Shown: one piece after another, positions 6,962 to 14,595 of the stretch
Layout of the letters: every line of letters begins with the position of its first letter
Position numbering within the stretch: position 1 is the stretch's first letter
NCBI GenBank assembly: GCA_045600045.1
Contig: JAZRXD010000063.1
Span: 12,742-76,741, forward strand
Source: UBA1715 sp045600045
Lineage (GTDB): Bacteria > Bacteroidota > Bacteroidia > Bacteroidales > UBA1715
Reading direction: 5' to 3'
DNA length: 64,000 nt
Translations under genes and position numbers: made by a program
The notes under the pieces: generated by a model
The model's input: only the letters and a program-made list of their open reading frames with translations
What the model was told of the DNA's origin: nothing
Databases searched by the model: none

Positions 6962-8737
6962 CTATTCCATCGCTTCAGCAACTATTTCCGCTATATCTTT
7001 CACCTGAACGTCAACACCTTTCACAAAGGTCTTTTTGCACAACGGACAAGCTGTAGCCAATACATCGGGATTTTGTTTCAACAATACCTTGAGTGTTTCT
7101 GCTTTAATCTCGTTTCTCGATGCCATAGACAAACTCAAATCGCCCTGCGAGCCACTGCAACACAAAGAGTTGACTTTCTCCTGCTGCGTACTCTGCAAAG
7201 CGCCTGTCATACGCAACAAATCGCGTGGTGGCTCGTACACTCCGCAACCTCGTCCTAATTCGCACGGATCGTGATATACGATAGATTTGTCGGATTTCTT
7301 CAACGAAATTCGTCCTTGTTGTACCAACTCCAAGAAGTATTCGGAATGGTGCTTAATGGTGATTTGACCTAATTCATAATCGTCTCTAAACACTTTGTAA
7401 CAAATCGGACACGAAACCAACAATGTTGTTGCTCCCGATTCTATAATTTTTTCGCGATTGTACTCTATCAACTTCTTTGCCGCCTGGTATTGTCCAGCCA
7501 ACATCAACGGACGACCGCAACACGCTCCTTTTTCCTTGTCCAAAAATTGATAATTCACATTGGCTTTTTCCAACACTTTTACTACGGATTTCTTTATACC
7601 CGGCGTCATGTGCGTCATACAACCTGCAAAATAAATCACTTCTGGTTTCGTGTTTTCCTGTGGCGGTTCTACAGGCAATGTCTGCAAAAATGCATAATCA
7701 GAATTATATTCCTTAGTCGCACGGATACGTTGTGAAATACGCAAATCGTTCAAATTGATATTGACCGGACATGCTTGCTCGCAACGGCCGCACAACAAAC
7801 AGTTGAACAACTTTCGGTCTGTTAAGTTTTGGTCGCGGATGTTTTTCAAAATATATACGGACTGGTTGTTCGATATATTTGAAATGTGCATCTGACACAC
7901 ATCTATACAAATTCCGCAACGTGAGCACGAATACACTTGAATACGCGAATATGAATTGAATTCCTTTTTCAACTTCACACCCGTGCTTCGAACGCAAATC
8001 AACAAAACTTCCGTTAAAATGTGCATATAACGCGACCACGGCATACAAACGAAGAACACGCTCAAACTGATTGAATAGCCCCACCACAACGCATTTTCGG
8101 TTGCGTGGCTTATTTCTATCCATTCAAAGAAATGACCGACAGCATTAGTCAAAAATCCACCATTATGATAGAACGACGCAGTTGCACCTTCGGCCAACAA
8201 ACGCAACGGGAAAATCAGCCACAACGAATACATGGCGAATCTATCGCCAGGTTTCAGTTTCGTAGTTTTCTTGATACCAAAAATTTTACTGTTGATTCGT
8301 TTGAAATACGCAAGTAATACGCCGCTCAACACAAACAGCAACAAAAAGTCCATCAAGTTTGCCATAAACGGCTCACCAGGGAATGTGTCGTGAACAAAAT
8401 ATTGGAAGAAAATCGGATTCCACGGATATGTCAGTCCCGAGCCTGAATACACAGCCCATTCAACGTGACCGAACACAATCAGCAAAAACCAACCGAACGC
8501 AAGACTCATGTGCATATATCCCAACAACGGATTACGTTTGAATATGCGGCGGTGAATCAAACATTCCATAAAACATTCCTTGATTGCTGCCAACGTACGT
8601 CGTGTGAAAATACTATGGACGATACGCAGTTTATCTATTTTCGAAAGTTTTGAAATCCAAAGGCTATATTTTACAAGTAAAATAAGCAACAGGATTATCA
8701 TTCCAACGGTAAATGGTAGTACAAAGCTGTTTTCCAT
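6962..8737 (-). CDS. Membrane HdrE-HdrD fusion: cytochrome b-like domain, two 4Fe-4S sites, two CCG domains
   Basis: In this 591-residue protein the first 240 or so residues hold five to six membrane segments resembling the NarI/DsrM/HdrE cytochrome b fold. Candidate heme histidines lie in FGHVEWAV, AVGHFFEW and RYMHILTE. Two ferredoxin-type sites follow, CSRCGICIDVC and CLLCGRCEQACP. Then come two complete CCG domains: FAGCM...ACCGR...CPICY, and HDPCE...LCCSG...CPLCK. HdrD-type CCG domains carry unusual noncubane 4Fe-4S clusters that reduce disulfide-like substrates. The domain set suggests electron exchange between the quinone pool and soluble Hdr subunits. Its ATG overlaps the stop of the upstream small Fe-S gene (TAATG), so translation is coupled. 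It is the last gene of the five-gene operon. The substrate is unknown. Confidence 0.88.
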   Translation of the reverse strand: MENSFVLPFTVGMIILLLILLVKYSLWISKLSKIDKLRIVHSIFTRRTLAAIKECFMECLIHRRIFKRNPLLGYMHMSLAFGWFLLIVFGHVEWAVYSGSGLTYPWNPIFFQYFVHDTFPGEPFMANLMDFLLLFVLSGVLLAYFKRINSKIFGIKKTTKLKPGDRFAMYSLWLIFPLRLLAEGATASFYHNGGFLTNAVGHFFEWIEISHATENALWWGYSISLSVFFVCMPWSRYMHILTEVLLICVRSTGVKLKKEFNSYSRIQVYSCSRCGICIDVCQMHISNISNNQSVYILKNIRDQNLTDRKLFNCLLCGRCEQACPVNINLNDLRISQRIRATKEYNSDYAFLQTLPVEPPQENTKPEVIYFAGCMTHMTPGIKKSVVKVLEKANVNYQFLDKEKGACCGRPLMLAGQYQAAKKLIEYNREKIIESGATTLLVSCPICYKVFRDDYELGQITIKHHSEYFLELVQQGRISLKKSDKSIVYHDPCELGRGCGVYEPPRDLLRMTGALQSTQQEKVNSLCCSGSQGDLSLSMASRNEIKAETLKVLLKQNPDVLATACPLCKKTFVKGVDVQVKDIAEIVAEAME

Positions 8738-9084
8738 TATTCTTGATCTTTAATGTCAAAAATTGTCAATCCTTTTTTGATCAACATTATAACATTTCGT
8801 GTATTAATTCCGCGCGGACATTCCAACAAACATTTTCCGCACAACATACATTTATCTATTTCTTCGTGGGTTTTTGCCAAATCGCCCAAACGAATCTGTA
8901 AGTTCAATTTTCTGATATTGAATGCAGTAAGATTTCCCGCACTGCAGATTGCCGTACACGAACCACACGATAAACAAGCGTTGAACGTAGGTTCGTTTTC
9001 GAGAATATAACGAATCAAACGTTTGTCGGTTTTGTCGTAGTCAACCGCACGCGATCTTGTTGTAGTAAAGCCGAAATCCTTCAT
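8737..9084 (-). CDS. HdrC-like small 4Fe-4S protein (second copy)
   Basis: The 115-residue soluble protein has two ferredoxin motifs. The first is CLSCGSCTAIC followed by Ser instead of the usual Pro, starting at residue 37; the second is CMLCGKCLLECPRG. This is the HdrC/QmoC-type electron wire. It overlaps the HdrA-like gene before it by 4 nt (ATGA) and the membrane gene after it by 1 nt, so the three are tightly coupled. It probably carries electrons between the flavin subunit and the membrane HdrD-like subunit. It differs from the longer HdrC at 11296-11997, and both lie in one operon. Confidence 0.88.
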   Translation of the reverse strand: MKDFGFTTTRSRAVDYDKTDKRLIRYILENEPTFNACLSCGSCTAICSAGNLTAFNIRKLNLQIRLGDLAKTHEEIDKCMLCGKCLLECPRGINTRNVIMLIKKGLTIFDIKDQE

Positions 9085-10118
9085 ATCGCTGAATTAATAA
9101 AATAATCACGGACAGCAAATGCAACCGCTTTTGCGTGACTTACCGTATCGAAAATCGACATTGGTCCTACACTTGTTCCAGCCGTAAACAAACCCGGCAC
9201 GTTCGTCAAGTTTGAGCCAATATGATGATCCAACGGTTTTACGAAACGATTTGCCGCACATTCCAATCCACACGATTGCTGGAACAAAGCAGTGCTTTTG
9301 GGTGATTCCATACCAACCATCAACACCAACATATCGACGTGCATTCTGCATGGACGGGCTGCCAACGTATCTTCCACCTTCAACTGTAATGTTCCGTCAG
9401 GATTTTCGGCAACTTCCGACAAACGACCACGAACAAACTGTACGTGGTATTTTTCCTGAGCCTCGCGATACATTTCCTCGAAACCTTGTCCGTACATACG
9501 CAAATCCATATAACAACAGAACACTTCGGCCTGCGGGAACAATTGTTTCATGTGTATGGCCTGTTTCACAGCCGTTACACAACATAATTTTGAACAATAG
9601 TGATTGCCCGATTTTTCATCACGAGAACCAACACAATGAATAAATGCTATTTTTTGTGGAATTTTATCCATTGGGGTTCTAAATTCTTGTCCATTCAATT
9701 GATTGAAACGCATTTCCAAATCAGCAGACGTCAAGACATTGTCGTAAATCTTATAACCATATTCCTCTTTGCGTTCCGCATTGAAAAGTTTGTAACCCGA
9801 AGCAATCACTACCGCACGGCTACGGAAAACAACATCGCGCGATGTATGAACTTCAAATGCACCGTCTTCCAACTTTTTAATAGAAATAACATCGGTATTA
9901 AGATATATGGTAAGAGCACGTTTACGCGTTTCGTCGGTGTAGTGAGCGATTACATCCGATGCTTCACGAAACGTAGGAAACAGTGTGTTCCAATTATTTA
10001 CGTGTCCGCCAATGTTTTTTTCTTTTTCAACAACTACGGTTTCGTAGCCTAAATCCTGTAACGAACAAGCCGCTTCAATACCAGCAATTCCGCCACCAAT
10101 TATAAGAACGTCTATCAT
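9081..10118 (-). CDS. Short HdrA/QmoA-like FAD oxidoreductase
   Basis: The N-terminus carries a Rossmann FAD site, VLIIGGGIAGIEAA, then EKEKNIGGH. HCVGSRD and YCSKLCCVTAVKQA (near residue 170-190) are HdrA signatures, and the closing GLFTAGTSVGPMSIFDTV is the second FAD-binding motif. At 345 residues it is much shorter than methanogen HdrA (about 650). It lacks the C-terminal ferredoxin domains, and no cysteines follow GGH, so the extra HdrA 4Fe-4S site is missing. In this it resembles QmoA. It should pass electrons between a partner and the HdrC/HdrB chain. Whether it bifurcates electrons cannot be told. It is separated from hdrB by 105 nt of AT-rich repeat and overlaps the next gene by 4 nt. 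Confidence 0.88.
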   Translation of the reverse strand: MIDVLIIGGGIAGIEAACSLQDLGYETVVVEKEKNIGGHVNNWNTLFPTFREASDVIAHYTDETRKRALTIYLNTDVISIKKLEDGAFEVHTSRDVVFRSRAVVIASGYKLFNAERKEEYGYKIYDNVLTSADLEMRFNQLNGQEFRTPMDKIPQKIAFIHCVGSRDEKSGNHYCSKLCCVTAVKQAIHMKQLFPQAEVFCCYMDLRMYGQGFEEMYREAQEKYHVQFVRGRLSEVAENPDGTLQLKVEDTLAARPCRMHVDMLVLMVGMESPKSTALFQQSCGLECAANRFVKPLDHHIGSNLTNVPGLFTAGTSVGPMSIFDTVSHAKAVAFAVRDYFINSAI

Positions 10119-10120
10119 AT

Positions 10121-10205
10121 TTCAATTGATAATTGATAACTGATGATTGATAATTGCAATTACCTCTAACGTAACTGTCAATTCTCAATCGTCAATTTTC
10201 CATTA
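10121..10205. repeat. AT-rich intergenic repeat within the Hdr-like operon
   Basis: The gap between the HdrB- and HdrA-like genes is filled with short direct and inverted copies of TTGATAATTG and CAATTCTCAATCGTCAATT-like words. Similar word-rich stretches occur at 47701-47757 and, on the other strand, 51771-51845. It has no coding potential. Confidence 0.5.
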
Positions 10206-10223
10206 AACATTTATCATTACAAA

Positions 10224-11291
10224 CTAACACTTCAAATTTGTCGGACATTCAGGAATCGGCATTTGGTTTCCGTTTTTGTCCAAGTATTTTGCTTTTGGAT
10301 CGTATTCTATACCAAGTTTGTCAAGCAATGGTTCGCATTGAACCTGGTGCATTTGCAATCCTAAATCCCATGGATTGTAGCCAAGAACCAAACCAGCCAT
10401 TTCTTCGTATGTCAAAACCGGTATTCCGTAACCATTTTCATCGTAAGTCACGCCTTCCATTTCTGCCAATGTATATTGCCATTTGTCCATAAACATTGAA
10501 CATCCAGGACAGTTCGCAACAATAAAATCGGGTTTGTACGGTTTCATCGATTCCAATTTCTTTTTCGTATTCGAAACCGAATATCCACGGTTTGCCTGAA
10601 CCAAATAGTTTCGGAAGCCAAATCCGCAACAATGGCGGCGTTCTGGATAGTCAACCACATTTCCACCCCACGATTCAATCATACCACTCAAAACTTGTGG
10701 AAATTCGGCACCACCAACACCTTTTGTCGGAAACATTTTTGCATAGTGGCAACCAATATGTTCCACAACATTCAATGGTTCTCCCGTTTGTGCATTTACC
10801 AATTTGTATTTTGCTTTTTGAGCAATTTCATCACGGAATTTATAGATAATATCGCTAGTATGGGCAATATTCTTTGGCACATTAAATTCGCGTTTTGTAG
10901 CTTTATACAAATATTCGCGGATTTTCTCCAACTGTTCAGGGAAATGTTGCCACAAATCAAGAATTTCGGTATAAATGCCAAAAGACGTCACGCACGAAAT
11001 TGCCACATTTTCCAAACCTGCTTCCGTCATCAATGCAAAGTGACGGGCTACAACTGTTTGTATTGTATCGAACGGAACAATATCGGAATGATAACCTATA
11101 CCCGTACACGTTGTATGATTCGGATCGTCGAAAATATTTTTTCCCAATTCATCACGTAAAATACGCAAAAACATAACTTCCGAAGCTGGGAAAAAATTCT
11201 GACGGATGCAACTACGCGCATAATAATAATTGTCGTCGGCAATCTCTTTCTGATAAGAACTCCAAATTTGTTTTTTACCCTCTAAATTCAT
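10224..11291 (-). CDS. HdrB-like CCG protein with a degenerate first CCG domain
   Basis: The 355-residue protein has two CCG domains. Domain 2 is intact, with C181, C221-C222, C261 and C264 in the expected CCG and CPGC settings, enough for one noncubane 4Fe-4S cluster. Domain 1 keeps C28, C62 and C100 but reads CTG instead of CCG (T63) and CVTS instead of CxxC (S103), so it probably cannot hold the same cluster. HdrB forms the disulfide-reducing subunit of heterodisulfide reductases, and related proteins serve in Sdh/Tfr and Qmo-like complexes. The gene starts 4 nt after the HdrC-like gene. Coenzyme M/B chemistry is not expected in this phylum, so the substrate is unknown. Confidence 0.87.
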   Translation of the reverse strand: MNLEGKKQIWSSYQKEIADDNYYYARSCIRQNFFPASEVMFLRILRDELGKNIFDDPNHTTCTGIGYHSDIVPFDTIQTVVARHFALMTEAGLENVAISCVTSFGIYTEILDLWQHFPEQLEKIREYLYKATKREFNVPKNIAHTSDIIYKFRDEIAQKAKYKLVNAQTGEPLNVVEHIGCHYAKMFPTKGVGGAEFPQVLSGMIESWGGNVVDYPERRHCCGFGFRNYLVQANRGYSVSNTKKKLESMKPYKPDFIVANCPGCSMFMDKWQYTLAEMEGVTYDENGYGIPVLTYEEMAGLVLGYNPWDLGLQMHQVQCEPLLDKLGIEYDPKAKYLDKNGNQMPIPECPTNLKC

Positions 11292-11295
11292 AGTC

Positions 11296-11997
11296 TTAAT
11301 CTTGATGTTGGTTACTATTATACGTGAGCACGTGCATCAAATATTCATTGTTATTTTCGTCGGTGCTCAAATTCATTTCCTCGGCTTTTTTCTGCGAAGC
11401 CGATTCTATCGCATCGTAAAAATCCTGACCGCCGGTAACCTTAAAAATCTCAGCTAGTTCGTCAAGATTTTTTTGATGAATCTTGCGCATTGCGCCAGCA
11501 CCATCCTTATACAAATTTGCTCCCAATCTGTCGTACAACGCTTCGCGGTTTTCGTATGCCCATTCCCAAATAACACCTTGTTCTGGGTGAAGTTCAGGTT
11601 TTACAAGTACAGGATGCACGCAATAACCATATTTCAAAATACTTTCACCTATTGTTTTTTTCAATCCATATTGTTGACGACCTTTTTCGCTTTCGGTGAA
11701 AAATCCACATTTTTGCGACAAAGTACGTAATGCCTGAATAATCATTCCTGCCGCATTACCACGAGGGCAACGTGTTTTGCAGGACATACATTGTCCACAA
11801 TACCATATCAAATTCGATTTCAACAAATGTTCTATTTCCTCGTTATCACGACGTTGAACAATTGTTACAATCATTCTAGGATCGTATTTATAAAATTCGG
11901 CAGCAGGACAAATGGCGCAACAAACGCCACAATTCAAGCAAGAATGAAGAGCTTCCTGAAAACGGACATCTTTCTCTAATTCAGCAACATAATCCAT
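11296..11997 (-). CDS. HdrC-like 4Fe-4S protein, first gene of the Hdr-like operon
   Basis: The start is placed at the ATG at 11997, giving MDYVAELEKD and 233 residues; an upstream TTG at 12048 would add 17 unlikely residues. Ferredoxin motif 1, CLNCGVCCAICP, begins at residue 20 and motif 2 is CGQCMSCKTRCPRG. A helical C-terminal half of about 130 residues has no cysteines of note. This is the HdrC layout, longer than usual. It would link the HdrB CCG site to the flavin subunit. HdrB follows after 4 nt. The region upstream holds an inverted repeat at 12093-12110. Confidence 0.87.
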   Translation of the reverse strand: MDYVAELEKDVRFQEALHSCLNCGVCCAICPAAEFYKYDPRMIVTIVQRRDNEEIEHLLKSNLIWYCGQCMSCKTRCPRGNAAGMIIQALRTLSQKCGFFTESEKGRQQYGLKKTIGESILKYGYCVHPVLVKPELHPEQGVIWEWAYENREALYDRLGANLYKDGAGAMRKIHQKNLDELAEIFKVTGGQDFYDAIESASQKKAEEMNLSTDENNNEYLMHVLTYNSNQHQD

Positions 11998-12092
11998 ATC
12001 GTTTCTTTTATGTTTTGAATTCTTCTTTTGACTGTAACAAAGTATCAAAAAAAACTCAAGAAAAACGATAGTGCAAAAACGTAAATTCCCAG

Positions 12093-12110
12093 ATACGTAT
12101 TTTCACGTAT
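12093..12110. promoter_or_regulatory. Inverted repeat upstream of the Hdr-like operon
   Basis: ATACGT-N6-ACGTAT lies in the 121-nt gap between the PAP2 stop and the first Hdr-like gene. It has no T-run directly after it on the minus strand, so an operator is more likely than a terminator. Its half-sites resemble those of the palindrome at 2291-2305, but the spacing differs by one. Confidence 0.35.
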
Positions 12111-12118
12111 ATCTTGGC

Positions 12119-12715
12119 TTAAAAACCTGAGATAGAAAGATTCATCTGAAACTTTTTATCGTAATAAACTGGAGAAAATGAAACATTCACATTGTTCTTG
12201 CTGTCAATTTTTTTCTCCATCAACCGCATTGTAAAAATACCAAATCGAGCCAAGGAAAATCCTAAAACAGCACCTGCACCAACATCCCAAATATAATGAC
12301 GTTTGTGGCAAACGCGCGACACGCCAACCGCCGAAGCGAGCGTATATGCGCCCACCCCCCACCAATTACCATATTCATATCGCACAAATTCGGCACCAAG
12401 AAACGCCGTTGTTGTATGTCCTGAAGGGAACGAACTATTTCCCCGTTTATCTGGACGTTCCTCGGAAATCACATTTTTTAGTATTCCGTTAACAACTCCA
12501 TATTCCGCAAGATAAGCAATCCCCATATTGGTGAACCGAAGCCACAACTTATCGTTTGCCTCAACGCCAACCAATCCTAACCCTACAGCAGCAACTGCAG
12601 GCACATATTGTCCATAGGTTTCCCAATAGGAATAATCAATTCTTTGTGCAAAAACTTTCTGTAAACCAAACAGTTGACACAAGAAAAAGATTGCTATAAT
12701 TACGTATTTCCTCAT
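12119..12715 (-). CDS. PAP2 superfamily lipid phosphatase
   Basis: The 198-residue membrane-associated protein has a signal sequence ending near KVFAQ. It carries all three phosphatase signatures: KNVISEERP (KxxxxxxRP), FPSGHTT (PSGH) and SRVCHKRHYIWD (SRx5HxxxD). The conserved histidines form a phosphohistidine intermediate. Family members dephosphorylate undecaprenyl pyrophosphate, phosphatidic acid or lipid A; the target here is unknown. It follows the Porin_10 gene by 9 nt and is probably the last gene of the pdxA-like/ruvA/sprA transcript, which suggests an envelope role. Confidence 0.9.
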   Translation of the reverse strand: MRKYVIIAIFFLCQLFGLQKVFAQRIDYSYWETYGQYVPAVAAVGLGLVGVEANDKLWLRFTNMGIAYLAEYGVVNGILKNVISEERPDKRGNSSFPSGHTTTAFLGAEFVRYEYGNWWGVGAYTLASAVGVSRVCHKRHYIWDVGAGAVLGFSLARFGIFTMRLMEKKIDSKNNVNVSFSPVYYDKKFQMNLSISGF

Positions 12716-12724
12716 TGCGGAATA

Positions 12725-14593
12725 TTAATTATAGAATAACCAAGAGAGTCCGAATGAAACAGTACCATTTGACTGTGGATAATGAGCAATCGTAAAATTC
12801 TGTTCGTCAAGCAACGCATATAGATTAGTGTATTTCACATATAATCTAATCGGCTTGTATTTAATTGTCGCAAAGACATTTACAAGCGGGAATCCACCAT
12901 ATTCATACGTACTTTGAGGAATAAATTCACCCAAAACGCCATCGTACGTTGGTGTTTTATACGACGGATAATACAACAACTCGGCCCCAATGCCAAAGTG
13001 AATCAACTTTTTAAGAAACGCACCTTGAAACGCCAATGAATTATATGTTGCCCATGTTGGATATTCTTGCAAACCTGTTTCTATATTTTGGTAAATCAAA
13101 CCATTATTCATTAAAATATGCCAAAAGCGCGTTGTCTTTTGCACTTTTGCAGTAAAAGCATGTCCCGAACCTGGAATTTGTTGCAACAAACAATTCTCAT
13201 CAAAAGCAACAAAATCCTTCATTAAATAATAATGGACATCAGCTTCGAGATTTCCCCACGACGAGTGAACGTTACAATTCAAATCATGAACTTTTTCCGC
13301 ATCAAAATCATTGTGCCAAGAATAATGATTTGACTCAAAATCGTAGATTGTACCACCTAAATAACTGCTTGAATAATCCTGATAGGCTGATATATCAAGT
13401 GAATGTTCTCCAAAATTGAACAGTTTCGCAAGTTTTGTATAAAGCGAAAAGCAACCACGATCCTCGCCACTAAAATAAAATCTATGACGATGTTCCACAC
13501 GGGTATTTTTAACAAACGAAAAATCAAACGAACCTTCGTAGAATTGCGAATTCGAAAAATATTCAGGAATAGAATAATTATAATCGTGAAATACGGTTGA
13601 CATATACTCTACGCCGACGGCAAAATTTGCCACTACATTCACGTTATGTATTTTTCGTTGAAATTCAACAAACACGGAATTTTCGAGATATTTATCGAAT
13701 AACGAATCGTTTGTGGCAACAGAATCATACAACACATTTGCATAAAACGATGTGTCGGGATATTTATCGGAATAAAAACGTTTTACCGAACTATAATTCA
13801 ATTTGTAACCAAGTGCATTTTTATATCGCAACAAATCCAACGATGTACTATCCTCTTTGGGCTTTCGACCGATATTCCATTTTTGCACGAATTCAACATT
13901 TTGATAACGCAAAGCAGACTCGGCCTCTGGGAATTTCATACGCAACAATTTCTCGTAATTCAACAAGGAATCTTCGGCAATACCACCATTTTCACGACGA
14001 ATAACATTATTAAAGGCATACTTGAATGTTGTAGAAAAACGAGGTCCATAATACACAATCCACGGAGTAACATGTTGACCTTTTATAGATTGATTATCGA
14101 ATTCACCTAAATTTCTGTAGAAATTCAAATCGAGACCGAGATTACAATATTTATTAACGTTTTGCGTGTGTATGAATTTTGCCGATTGTTCACTATTCAA
14201 ACCTTGGGAATAAAATAAATTTGAATATGGCCGTTGAGCAGTATAATCAAATATATCATCTGCCGACACAAAAGAATTTTCGAATGCACGCAAACAAAAT
14301 GGATCCGACTTCGGAGTGAACAATAATGAAAAAGACGGAGAAGCATATTCCGCAACATTTACCAAATAATCGGCTATGCTTCCATTTGGTTCATATAAAT
14401 AGAAGAAATCCATAGAAGTATCCATATCGACACGATACCTCTCGGTTTTAGTTAAATTATATTCCCACTTAATAATGTCTCTCTTAACTTCCTTAGTTGT
14501 ATCCTGAGGATCGGAAGCTGCAACAGAAAAATCAGTTGCCGACAACCACAATAACAACAAAATTATAATCCGTAAATATCTTTTCTCCATCAT
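12725..14593 (-). CDS. Porin_10-type outer-membrane beta-barrel protein
   Basis: The 622-residue protein starts with a signal peptide ending at FSVAAS and consists mostly of predicted beta strands ending in aromatic residues, finishing with GLSWLFYN as in outer-membrane barrels. Elements such as DIFDYTAQRPYSNLFYSQG and NLGLDLNFYRNLG match the putative porin family found in Bacteroidota (Porin_10, formerly a DUF). Substrate and role are unknown. It starts 2 nt after the sprA stop and is almost surely co-transcribed with it, so it may accompany type IX secretion or the same envelope programme. Confidence 0.8.
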   Translation of the reverse strand: MMEKRYLRIIILLLLWLSATDFSVAASDPQDTTKEVKRDIIKWEYNLTKTERYRVDMDTSMDFFYLYEPNGSIADYLVNVAEYASPSFSLLFTPKSDPFCLRAFENSFVSADDIFDYTAQRPYSNLFYSQGLNSEQSAKFIHTQNVNKYCNLGLDLNFYRNLGEFDNQSIKGQHVTPWIVYYGPRFSTTFKYAFNNVIRRENGGIAEDSLLNYEKLLRMKFPEAESALRYQNVEFVQKWNIGRKPKEDSTSLDLLRYKNALGYKLNYSSVKRFYSDKYPDTSFYANVLYDSVATNDSLFDKYLENSVFVEFQRKIHNVNVVANFAVGVEYMSTVFHDYNYSIPEYFSNSQFYEGSFDFSFVKNTRVEHRHRFYFSGEDRGCFSLYTKLAKLFNFGEHSLDISAYQDYSSSYLGGTIYDFESNHYSWHNDFDAEKVHDLNCNVHSSWGNLEADVHYYLMKDFVAFDENCLLQQIPGSGHAFTAKVQKTTRFWHILMNNGLIYQNIETGLQEYPTWATYNSLAFQGAFLKKLIHFGIGAELLYYPSYKTPTYDGVLGEFIPQSTYEYGGFPLVNVFATIKYKPIRLYVKYTNLYALLDEQNFTIAHYPQSNGTVSFGLSWLFYN

Positions 14594-14595
14594 AA

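Noticed and set aside
6739..6981. An 80-codon open frame in the 300-nt gap before the Hdr-like operon end
   Set aside because: It overlaps the end of the membrane HdrD-like gene and encodes a low-complexity AT-derived peptide without domain or signal.
12049..12118. The repeat at 12093-12110 as a terminator of the PAP2 transcript
   Set aside because: The stem is only 6 bp and no T-run follows on the minus strand, so an operator was preferred, at low confidence.
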